A program made the position numbers and the translations under genes. DNA of 64,000 bases, from positions 258,366 through 322,365 of the forward strand of contig SHVB01000001.1 in assembly GCA_009694375.1 (NCBI GenBank). The letters run 5' to 3'. The notes beneath the pieces were generated by a model, which did not search any database, had not been told where the DNA came from, and saw nothing but the letters and a program-made list of their open reading frames with translations. Of this stretch, positions 17,398 through 24,872 are shown in pieces. The stretch comes from Acidimicrobiia bacterium (lineage in GTDB: Bacteria; Actinomycetota; Acidimicrobiia; Acidimicrobiales; VFJN01). Position 1 is the stretch's first letter, and each line of letters opens with the position of its first letter.

Positions 17398-18140
17398 GCG
17401 ATCCACGACCTCTGGTCCTCGCGGTGGTCCCGGCCCGGGGTGGGTCCCGTGGCGTCCCGCGGAAAAACATTCGCGTGTTGGGAGGCCACCCGCTTCTCGC
17501 CTACACCATCGCGGCGGGCCGGGCGAGTGAACGGGTGACCGACCTCGTGGTGTCTACCGAGGATCCTGAGATCGCCGAGGTAGCTCGCTCTTACGGTGCC
17601 GAGGTGATCGACCGACCCGACGCCCTCGCCACCGATGAGGCTCCCACTGCGCCGGTGATTCAGCACGCCATCGAGCGCGTCGAGGAAGCCACCGGGCGCA
17701 CCTACGACTACATCCTTACCCTCCAACCCACCACACCGTTTCGCCGCGGCTGGGACATCGATGCGGCGGTTGATCTCCTGGAGGCCACTGCGAACCCGGC
17801 GGCGAGTGTCACGAGCGTGGTGCGGATCTTCGATGCCCATCCGCTGCGGGTGAAGCGCCTGACGCAGGACCGCCTGCAGCCCTACATCGCCGGCGATGAC
17901 GTCCCCACCCGGCGCCAGGACCTTCCTCCCGCCTACCTGCGCAACGGCGCCATCTATCTGGCCCACCGACCCACGGTGACCGGCGGTTCGGTGTGGGGGA
18001 ACCCGGAGATCCCCTACCCGATGCCGCCTGAGCGGTCGGTCAACATCGATGAACCACTCGACTTCCTCCTCGCCGAAGCGGTGGTGCGGGCAGGCCTCAC
18101 CGAGATCGACCTTCTCCTCGAATCCCCCCAGGACGACTGA
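17394..18140 (+). CDS. CMP-nonulosonic acid cytidylyltransferase (NeuA/LegF family)
   Basis: A 248-residue nucleotidyltransferase. The N-terminal signature VPARGGSRGVPRKNIR is the CTP-binding loop of acylneuraminate cytidylyltransferases; LQPTTPFR and YLRNGAIYLAHR are further family landmarks. It activates a nonulosonic acid as its CMP derivative before transfer. ATG 17394 overlaps the preceding stop by four bases. Together with the NeuC and NeuB homologues upstream it completes the activation route. Confidence 0.92.
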   Translation: MSDPRPLVLAVVPARGGSRGVPRKNIRVLGGHPLLAYTIAAGRASERVTDLVVSTEDPEIAEVARSYGAEVIDRPDALATDEAPTAPVIQHAIERVEEATGRTYDYILTLQPTTPFRRGWDIDAAVDLLEATANPAASVTSVVRIFDAHPLRVKRLTQDRLQPYIAGDDVPTRRQDLPPAYLRNGAIYLAHRPTVTGGSVWGNPEIPYPMPPERSVNIDEPLDFLLAEAVVRAGLTEIDLLLESPQDD

Positions 18141-18142
18141 GC

Positions 18143-19006
18143 ATGCACCCTTCCAACGACTACTACGGCCACGAGATGATCCTGTCGTGGGCCGCCTCGA
18201 TCCATCGCCCGAAACGAACCTTCGGTTACATCCAGCACGGGTGGAAGCCGGAGTCGGGGTTTCCGGCCGACATGCGCCTGATCCCGAAGGCGCCGTTATT
18301 CGTCTGGTCCGAAGCCAACCGCTCGGCCACCGCGGCGCGTCATCCGGGCCACACCGTGGAGGCCATCGGCGCGCCATTCCTGTACCTCCATGAGCTCTTG
18401 AAGCCCGCCCTGGCGATCGAGCCCACCAAGGACCTCCTCGTCTATCCGTGTCATCAACTCCGCAGCGCCCCCCTGGCTGGCGAGGTGCACTCGACCCTCA
18501 TCGATCAGGTCCGGGACCTGGATCCCACCTCCATCACGGTGAACCTCCATCCCTATGAGTTCGACGATGGGCACACCGTCGCGCTGTACCAAAGCGAGCT
18601 GCCGGATGCGACGGTCACCACGAACTGGCTACGACCCCCGTGGGTGGTTAGCGACGATCCCACCATGTTGATCCGCCAGATCCTTCAGATGTTGGATCAC
18701 CGACGCGTGGTGTCGAACTGCCTCACCACCGCCGTGCTGTACGCGTCGTACCTGGGTCGCGACGCCCGACTGCTTCGGCACCCTGAGCGCCGCCAACCCC
18801 CTACCGAGGGGCGCGGACGAGCACTCCATGAAAGATTGGAGCAAGCCACCAACGGCACAGCCCTCGCCGCCATCGCGGCGAGCGAGTTGGGGGCCGACCA
18901 TCTCCGTACGCCCGACGAACTGCGGGCCGTGCTGGGATGGGACTCCCGGTGGCGCGGCGCGGCGGCGGGAACCGTCCGGCTCTTCGGGTCCATCCGGAAC
19001 CACTAG
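18143..19006 (+). CDS. Putative surface-carbohydrate transferase, half-length GT-B-like protein
   Basis: A 287-residue protein without a confident family. It contains YIQHGWKP, FVWSEANRSATAARHPGHTVEAIGAPFLYL and ITVNLHPYEF, then a late SNCLTTAVLYASYLGRDARLL stretch. The QHG, HP and S...A-x-x-x-G pattern recalls CDP-glycerol/polysialyltransferase-like donor domains. It starts two bases after the cytidylyltransferase stop and ends the operon; 24 bases separate it from the converging ABC transporter. It may act with, or instead of, the 450-residue protein as the transferase that uses the CMP-sugar. It appears short for a complete GT-B enzyme. Confidence 0.68.
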   Translation: MHPSNDYYGHEMILSWAASIHRPKRTFGYIQHGWKPESGFPADMRLIPKAPLFVWSEANRSATAARHPGHTVEAIGAPFLYLHELLKPALAIEPTKDLLVYPCHQLRSAPLAGEVHSTLIDQVRDLDPTSITVNLHPYEFDDGHTVALYQSELPDATVTTNWLRPPWVVSDDPTMLIRQILQMLDHRRVVSNCLTTAVLYASYLGRDARLLRHPERRQPPTEGRGRALHERLEQATNGTALAAIAASELGADHLRTPDELRAVLGWDSRWRGAAAGTVRLFGSIRNH

Positions 19007-19030
19007 CCGGCGCCGATCAACCCGCGAGCG

Positions 19031-20821
19031 TCACGCGTCGGCGGCCCCGAGGCGGGCGACGAGATCGACCTCGCTGGCATCGCCCTGGGCCACCACCCGA
19101 CCATGCTCGAGCACAATGAAGCGATTGCAGCGTCTGATCAGGGCATCTCGGTGCGACACCACGATCACGATCGAGGTTGGGGACAGGTCGAGCAGAGACT
19201 GCTCCACCAACGCCTCGTTGGCCGCGTCGAGGGCACTGGTGGGTTCATCGAGGATCAGGCAGGTGGGCGAGGCCAGCAGCGAGCGGGCCAGAGCCACGCG
19301 CTGGCGCTGCCCCCCTGACAACGATGAGTGCCCCTCCCCCACTGCGGTGGCATAGCCCTCGGGTAGGGCCTCGATCTCCCGATCAATCCCGGCACGCCCG
19401 GCGGCGCGTTGCACCTGCTCGGCCGTTGCGGGGCGGTGAAAGGCGATGTTCTCGGCGATGGTGGCGGCCAGGAGCACGGGTTCTTGGGATAGCAAGCCCA
19501 GTTGCGTGGTCCACGACTGCGCCGAATAGGTCTCCACCGCCGCACCATTCACCTGCAGCGACCCCGTCGTGGGCGACAACAGTCCGGCCAGCGTGTTGGC
19601 CAGGGTCGTCTTGCCGCCCCCGGAGGGGCCGATCACGCCCAGCCAGTCGCCGGGTCCGAGGTCGAGGTTGATGCCCTCGAGCGCCTGGTGTCCCGAGGGA
19701 TAGCGATAACCCAGGTTGTGGAGCGAGATGGCGGTCACCGGCCCCAGTTCGGCGTCACCCCGGGGGGTTTGCCGATCTCGGTTGTCGCTCACCGAATCAA
19801 GGAGTTCTTCGAGGAACGGCCTCGTCTCTACATAGATCTGAACCGACGAGTTCAGTTGCTGGATGTAACTCAGCGAGCGCACGGCCAGAATGGCGGCCGT
19901 CCCAAACGCTACGGCCGCCACATCTATCGCCCGCCCCACCACCACGATCCCCACGATGGCGGCCAGCAGCACCTGCTGGTAGACGCTCGGCAGCATCCGC
20001 TGAATGAACTTCAGACGGGCGTAACTGTCCGCGGTGGCACTACTCAGATCCTTCAGACGAGTGGCCGCCGCTTCCTCCACCCCGAAGACGTGGAGTTCGC
20101 GATTGAGTTGCACGTACGACGTGGCGTTGAGTTGCAGGTCACCGAGGAGATCCGCTTGCCCTCGCGCCAGGTGCTTCGACCGCCGTCGCAGCGGGTTCAA
20201 CGCGGCGGCGGAGCCGAGGGCCACCACGGCGAACAACAGGGCAATGGCAGGGGCGGTGACCACCACGATGACCAGGTAGATGGCGAGGCTGATCACCGCC
20301 ACCGAGGCCACCGAGAGTAACTGGAGCGGGATCACCGCCTGTTGGGCGTTCAACCCCAGCAACTGCTGCAGGCGCCCAAGACGAGCGGCGTGGAGGTGCT
20401 CCCAATCGGCCGCGAACCAGGCGTCGATCACCAGGGAACGGGCCCGGCGCAGCGCGAACGCCTGGTTCCGGGCCGATACCTGGGCTTCGGCGAGTCGGGC
20501 CAGCAGCGTGATCAGCAGGCTGATCGCCGCCACGCCGGCGAGGGCGCCAAAGGACAACGAGCCCGTGAATGGCCCCCAGGCAAGATTGGCCCGGTTGTTG
20601 TCCTCGACGAGGAGCAGCAGCAGGCGAAGAATGGTGAGGAGCGACACCGTCTCGGACACCGCGATCACGGTGCCCAGGATCGGATGCACGATCAATCGGC
20701 GACGTCGGGGGCCAAAGAGGCGGCCCAGCATCTGCCAGAGGCTAGCGACGGTATCGGGGGCCACTGAGGCGACCGCCCGCTTCAGGGCGCTCACGGAGCC
20801 ACCCCAGGAGGTACCAACCAC
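19031..20821 (-). CDS. ABC transporter, fused membrane and ATPase domains (PglK/MsbA-like)
   Basis: A 596-residue half-transporter: six membrane helices (about residues 40-320) followed by an ATPase with Walker A GPSGGGKTTLAN, signature LSGGQRQRVALA and Walker B LILDEPTSALD. The neighbourhood suggests a flippase for a lipid-linked oligosaccharide, like PglK. The start is uncertain: GTG 20821 gives the full frame, GTG 20794 would start at VSALKRAV and would overlap the stop of a 24-codon frame (20791-20865). It converges with the nonulosonate operon and is divergent from the PqqD-HprK-like gene. Peptide export is an alternative because of that neighbour. Confidence 0.9.
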   Translation of the reverse strand: MVGTSWGGSVSALKRAVASVAPDTVASLWQMLGRLFGPRRRRLIVHPILGTVIAVSETVSLLTILRLLLLLVEDNNRANLAWGPFTGSLSFGALAGVAAISLLITLLARLAEAQVSARNQAFALRRARSLVIDAWFAADWEHLHAARLGRLQQLLGLNAQQAVIPLQLLSVASVAVISLAIYLVIVVVTAPAIALLFAVVALGSAAALNPLRRRSKHLARGQADLLGDLQLNATSYVQLNRELHVFGVEEAAATRLKDLSSATADSYARLKFIQRMLPSVYQQVLLAAIVGIVVVGRAIDVAAVAFGTAAILAVRSLSYIQQLNSSVQIYVETRPFLEELLDSVSDNRDRQTPRGDAELGPVTAISLHNLGYRYPSGHQALEGINLDLGPGDWLGVIGPSGGGKTTLANTLAGLLSPTTGSLQVNGAAVETYSAQSWTTQLGLLSQEPVLLAATIAENIAFHRPATAEQVQRAAGRAGIDREIEALPEGYATAVGEGHSSLSGGQRQRVALARSLLASPTCLILDEPTSALDAANEALVEQSLLDLSPTSIVIVVSHRDALIRRCNRFIVLEHGRVVAQGDASEVDLVARLGAADA

Positions 20822-20865
20822 AGAAGCGGTAGCGGCACCGGAGGGAGGTCGTCGAGAATGGTCAT
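20791..20865 (-). CDS. Possible 24-residue peptide ORF overlapping the ABC transporter start
   Basis: A short frame, ATG 20865 to TGA 20791, encoding a Pro/Leu-rich peptide (MTILDDLPPVPLPLLWLVPP plus four residues). Its stop overlaps the alternative GTG start of the ABC transporter at 20794 in a GTGA arrangement, like many genuine overlaps in this window. No convincing ribosome-binding site precedes it, and it could be a chance frame within the transporter leader. It would make sense as a leader peptide or a small cargo; neither is shown. Confidence 0.25.
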   Translation of the reverse strand: MTILDDLPPVPLPLLWLVPPGVAP

Positions 20866-20988
20866 AGCGCGTGGGGGTCCCAAGGGCCCTCCGTTACCGG
20901 TGAGCCTACGCCAGAGCGATTGGCTCCCCTGGACACCCGGGGGAATCGGCCCACCCCGCCGGTGCAGCAGCGCAGGGCGTTCTAGCCT

Positions 20989-22125
20989 GTGGTCCTGGCT
21001 GTTCTCCCGTACCCCTCTCCTGACATACTCCGTGCCACGCTGGCCGAGTGGTCCGTGGCGTATGACCTCACCACCCAGACCACCCACCTCCTGAGTCCGG
21101 AAGCGGGCTGGGTGTTGGATCTGTGTGATGGGCAGGCCTACACCGAGGAGCTTGTGGCCGAGATCGCCGGCATCACCGGCGGTCCCACCGATGACATAGC
21201 CGCCGATGTGCACGCCTATTTGGAGATGCTCAGCGAGATCGGGTTGGTGGGCGAGCGGGATGGGCTCACCACCCCGGTGGTGGCCGAGAGCACGAGAGCC
21301 GCCGATCCTGCTGGTCCTTACGTCAGCGCAGGGCTGCGGGTGCTGACCACCGGAGTGGTCCTTCGCAGCAATGACGCAGCGCTGCTGGCCCAAGCCGAGA
21401 CGCGGGTGGCGTCGCTTCGAGGGGACCTACCCATCACCGTGACCATCGACATGAAGGCGCAGCCCGGGGGCGACGTCACCCTCACCGGCGGGGGTCCGGC
21501 CCGTTCCTATGCCTCGCCAGCCGAAGCCCTCGACGACCTGCCCCATGCGCTTCGCTCCATCGCCACCCACACCCCCGTTTGCCTCGTGCTGCGCTCCGGG
21601 TGTGTGCGTTCCCCCGACGGTGAGGTCGTCTTGTTACCCGGTCCGTCCGGATCGGGGGCCACCACCCTGGCCGCCGCACTCATTCGCCTCGGCTGGGACT
21701 ACGCCAGTGACGCCATCGTGGGAATCCAATCGGCGCCGCCACGAGCGCTCGCCTACCCCGCTCCACTGGCCCTGAGCGACGAAAGCCGCCGCATCCTCCG
21801 ACTCGACCCCTCCCCATCGGCCACCACCAACCCCACCGACGTGCGGGCCGATGTCACGATCCTCCACGGCCCCGTCGGCCCGGTAGAGCGGGTCGTCATC
21901 ACTTTCTTCCAAGCCGGAGCGCGCCTGCACCTCGAGATGCTCGACCCCACTGTTGCGGTGGGCGCGCTACTCGAGCACGCCCTCAACCTGGCCGAGGTCG
22001 GTAACGCCGGCCTCGACATCGTGTGTGATCTGGCCCAGCGTGTGCCGGTGCTGGGCCTGGTGCACAGCGACATCAACGAGGCCGTGGCGGCGGTCAATGA
22101 TTCGTCGCCCCGGCCCGGGCCGTAA
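20989..22125 (+). CDS. PqqD-like domain fused to an HprK-like kinase domain (Walker A lysine missing)
   Basis: A 378-residue two-domain protein starting with GTG. Residues about 20-90 look like a PqqD-type peptide-binding domain: LSPEAGWVLDLCDG, ELVAEIAG, ADVHAYLEMLSEIGLV. Residues about 110-370 resemble HPr kinase/phosphorylase relatives, with GCVRSPDGEVVLLPGPSG, a P-loop at 218-226 and SDAIVG at 240-245. The P-loop reads GPSGSGATT, with Ala224 where the catalytic lysine is expected. HprK-related kinases paired with PqqD-like proteins are known beside glycan and peptide-modification loci; their targets are mostly unknown. It is divergent from the ABC transporter. No HPr gene is present. Confidence 0.75.
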   Translation: MVLAVLPYPSPDILRATLAEWSVAYDLTTQTTHLLSPEAGWVLDLCDGQAYTEELVAEIAGITGGPTDDIAADVHAYLEMLSEIGLVGERDGLTTPVVAESTRAADPAGPYVSAGLRVLTTGVVLRSNDAALLAQAETRVASLRGDLPITVTIDMKAQPGGDVTLTGGGPARSYASPAEALDDLPHALRSIATHTPVCLVLRSGCVRSPDGEVVLLPGPSGSGATTLAAALIRLGWDYASDAIVGIQSAPPRALAYPAPLALSDESRRILRLDPSPSATTNPTDVRADVTILHGPVGPVERVVITFFQAGARLHLEMLDPTVAVGALLEHALNLAEVGNAGLDIVCDLAQRVPVLGLVHSDINEAVAAVNDSSPRPGP

Positions 22126-22141
22126 GCCCCGGCGCGTTGGT

Positions 22142-23407
22142 TCAGAGGCGTTCGACGTTGGCGGCGTGGGGCAGGCGGGCCTTGGTATCGAGCACGTAGC
22201 GGGCGTGGGCCACGATCACGGCGGGATCGAAGGCCGCGTGGTCCACCAAGAGCACCACGGCATCGGCCGACGCGATCTCCTCGGGCGTGGCCTCCACCGG
22301 CCGCACCCCGGCCGGGAAGCGATCGGAGGCCACGTGCGGATCGGCGGCCACCAGTTCTGCACCCAGATCCGCCAGCAGGTGGGCCACTCGGTGGCTGGGG
22401 CTCTCCCGCCAATCCCCCACGTTGGCTTTGAAGGAGATGCCCAGCAGGAGGATGCGACTCCCCCGGATGGGCTTGCCCTGATCGTTGAGGGCACTGAACA
22501 GGCGTCGTACGACGTAGTCGGGCATGTGCTCGTTGACGTCGTTCGCCAATTCCACGAAGCGGAAACTCTGCCCCAGTCGGCGTTTCACCTGCCAGGAGAG
22601 GTAACTCGGGTCCACCGGGAGGCAGTGGCCACCCACGCCCGGACCGGGCGTGAAACGCAGGTACCCAAACGGTTTGGTGGAGGCGGCGTCGATGGCCTCC
22701 CACACGTCGATTCCGAGATCGTGGGCGAACATCGCCAGTTCGTTCACCAGGGCGATGTTCACATGCCGGAACGTGTTCTCGAGAAGTTTGGTGAGTTCGG
22801 CTTCCTTCGGGGTGGATACTGGCACCGTGGTCTCCACGATCCGGTCGTAGAACAATCGGACGGCGGCGAGGCTGGCGGCGTCGACCCCACTCACCACTTT
22901 CGGGGTGTTCACCAGGGTGTAGGTCTGATTGCCCGGGTCGATGCGCTCGGGGGAATAGCCGAGGTGAAAGTCCTCGCCGGCCCGCAGTCCCGACCCGGCC
23001 GCCAGGATGGGGGCGAGGCGCTCCTCCGTCGTGCCGGGGTAGGTGGTGCTCTCCAGCACCACGGTGGCCCCCGGCGTGAGCAGCGGGGCCAGATCGGCAC
23101 CGGCCTTGTCGATGAAGGTGAGGTCGGGGATGCTCTCGCGCAGCGGGGTGGGCACCGTGATGATGGCCACATCAAAACGGGCCAGGCCCGCGAGGGTGGA
23201 CACGGCTCGATAACGACCAGTGGCCAAGGCCTCCGCCACATCGTGATCGCTGATGTCCTCCACGAACGACGTGCCCGAGGTCAACGCAGCCACCCGCGCC
23301 TCGTCCACGTCGTAGCCGATCACCTCGTAACCAGCGGCCACCGCCCGCATCGCCAGGGGCAAGCCCACGTATCCCTGCCCCACGATGATGGCGATCTCGT
23401 TGCTCAT
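22142..23407 (-). CDS. UDP-sugar 6-dehydrogenase (WecC/WbpA/TuaD family)
   Basis: A 421-residue three-domain nucleotide-sugar dehydrogenase. NAD-binding motif VGQGYVGLPLA is at the N-terminus; the catalytic cysteine is Cys262 in GPGVGGHCLPVDP; conserved Lys207 and Asn211 lie in LTKLLENTFRHVN; the UDP-binding C-domain follows. It oxidises C6 of UDP-Glc, UDP-GlcNAc or UDP-ManNAc to the uronate in two steps. Sequence style (SPERIDPG, NTPKVVSG) is closer to the N-acetylhexosamine dehydrogenases. It is the last gene of the glycan region before pth, and converges with the PqqD-HprK gene. Confidence 0.92.
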   Translation of the reverse strand: MSNEIAIIVGQGYVGLPLAMRAVAAGYEVIGYDVDEARVAALTSGTSFVEDISDHDVAEALATGRYRAVSTLAGLARFDVAIITVPTPLRESIPDLTFIDKAGADLAPLLTPGATVVLESTTYPGTTEERLAPILAAGSGLRAGEDFHLGYSPERIDPGNQTYTLVNTPKVVSGVDAASLAAVRLFYDRIVETTVPVSTPKEAELTKLLENTFRHVNIALVNELAMFAHDLGIDVWEAIDAASTKPFGYLRFTPGPGVGGHCLPVDPSYLSWQVKRRLGQSFRFVELANDVNEHMPDYVVRRLFSALNDQGKPIRGSRILLLGISFKANVGDWRESPSHRVAHLLADLGAELVAADPHVASDRFPAGVRPVEATPEEIASADAVVLLVDHAAFDPAVIVAHARYVLDTKARLPHAANVERL

Positions 23408-23469
23408 CTCCCCATGATGCCCCCTCGACGAGCTCCGCTGGCGTTGCGCCCGTCGGGTCCGCAGCAGAA

Positions 23470-24093
23470 CTACTCTCTCGGCCGGGTGTTATAGCGGCTC
23501 ATGGCTTGTCCGGGATCGCCCTGCAGGATGAGCTCGACGGCATCAGCGGCCTCCTGCACCACCACGTTCAGTTCGGCGCGGTCTGCTTTGCCGGGCTTCT
23601 TGAGGACGTGCTCCACGCCCTGGGCTTTACCCGGTGGCTTGCCGATGCCGATGCGCACCCGCACGAAGTCGTCGGTGTGGAGGTGCGCCTTGACGGACTT
23701 GAGACCGTTGTTGCCAGCCAACCCGCCCCCCACCTTCACCTTGAGCGTGCCTACCGGGAGGTCGAGCTCATCGTGCACAATCACAAGGCGGTGGGGGTCG
23801 TCGATCCCATGCCGGCGCACCAACGGCGCCACCGCCTCGCCCGAGAGGTTCATGTAGGTGAGCGGGATCGCCAGCGCCAGACGCTTCTCCCCCACCGTCA
23901 CCTCGTCGGCCAGGGCGCGTTCCTTGCCTTTGCGGAGTATCGCACCGTGGCGTTGGGCCAGCAGTTGAACCACCTCGGCCCCCACATTGTGACGGGTGCC
24001 GTCGTATTCGGCGCCCGGGTTGGCCAGACCAACCACCAACAGGTCCGCTGGGGTGCCGCGACGCAAGGTCGCGCCACCCCATCGCCCAAACAT
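23470..24093 (-). CDS. pth: Peptidyl-tRNA hydrolase
   Basis: A 207-residue enzyme that recycles peptidyl-tRNA released from stalled ribosomes. Key segments: LLVVGLANPGAEYDGTRHNVG with the catalytic histidine and Asn, LTYMNLSGEAV, and HDELDLPVGTLKVKVGGG with the second catalytic Asp. ATG 24093 overlaps the rplY stop by one base (TGATG), the usual rplY-pth arrangement. In related bacteria mfd commonly follows; here the glycan cluster lies between. Confidence 0.97.
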   Translation of the reverse strand: MFGRWGGATLRRGTPADLLVVGLANPGAEYDGTRHNVGAEVVQLLAQRHGAILRKGKERALADEVTVGEKRLALAIPLTYMNLSGEAVAPLVRRHGIDDPHRLVIVHDELDLPVGTLKVKVGGGLAGNNGLKSVKAHLHTDDFVRVRIGIGKPPGKAQGVEHVLKKPGKADRAELNVVVQEAADAVELILQGDPGQAMSRYNTRPRE

Positions 24094-24764
24094 CAGCCCT
24101 CGTCACCGTCGCTGGCCTCGGGGGCACTATCACCGCTGGCCTCGCCATCGGCCGCTTCGCCGGCACCCTCGGCATCGGTAGCGGCATCGCCGACCACCAC
24201 CACTTCAGCCACCTGACGACTGGCGGTCACCACCGCCTCTTCGGGATCGACGGTGGTGGTAACACCGGCGGGCAGAACGATGTCGCTCACCCGCAGGGCG
24301 CTTCCGATCTCGAGACCGGAGATGTTGATGGTGAGGCCGGTGGGGATGTCGGCCGGTTTGGCGGTAATGAGTAGGGAAGTGAGCACCTGATCCACCACGC
24401 CGTCGTCGTCGGCCACATGCTTGGCTTCGCCTTCGATGTGGATCGCCACCTCGACCTCGACGGTCTTGTCCAGATCCACTCGGATGAAGTCGACGTGCAA
24501 GATGTTGCGGCGCACCGCATGGCGCTGCATGTCCTTCACCAGGGTGGGCATCCGCTCACCGGATACGTCGAGGTTGATGACGGCGTTGAGGCCCTGCTCG
24601 GTGATGAGGGCGGCCCGCAGTTCGCGCCATTCCACCATGAGCGGGATCGGATCGGCCCCGAGGCCGTAGACCACGCCGGGGATTTTTCCCTCGTTGCGCA
24701 GACGACGGGCGGGACGGGTGCCCTGGGGAGGACGCGGGGTTGCTTGGAGAATGATCTCGGCCAT
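24093..24764 (-). CDS. rplY: 50S ribosomal protein L25/Ctc
   Basis: A 223-residue long-form (Ctc/TL5) L25. The N-terminal 5S rRNA-binding domain contains RRLRNEGKIPGVVYG; a C-terminal beta domain follows (about 95-185), and the tail is a strongly acidic Ala/Glu/Asp-rich segment, as is common in actinobacteria. The ATG at 24764 begins MAEIILQATPR. It binds 5S rRNA in the large subunit central protuberance and is coupled to pth. Confidence 0.96.
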   Translation of the reverse strand: MAEIILQATPRPPQGTRPARRLRNEGKIPGVVYGLGADPIPLMVEWRELRAALITEQGLNAVINLDVSGERMPTLVKDMQRHAVRRNILHVDFIRVDLDKTVEVEVAIHIEGEAKHVADDDGVVDQVLTSLLITAKPADIPTGLTINISGLEIGSALRVSDIVLPAGVTTTVDPEEAVVTASRQVAEVVVVGDAATDAEGAGEAADGEASGDSAPEASDGDEG

Positions 24765-24872
24765 CGGATGCTCCTACGTCTGAGATCGCGCCGGAGCGCG
24801 TTGGTTCTGTGGTTGAGGACATGAGGGTACTTGATCGGCCCAATCCCGAGCCACCTGGCAGGATCTCGTCCT

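Noticed and set aside
21040-21070. tRNA-like GCTGGCCGAGTGGTC segment
   Set aside because: Only a D-arm-like match; no acceptor stem, anticodon arm or T arm can be formed, and it lies inside the PqqD-HprK coding sequence.
21953-23494. 513-codon plus-strand frame antisense to the UDP-sugar dehydrogenase
   Set aside because: The dehydrogenase on the other strand is certain; the frame has no recognisable domain and crosses gene borders.
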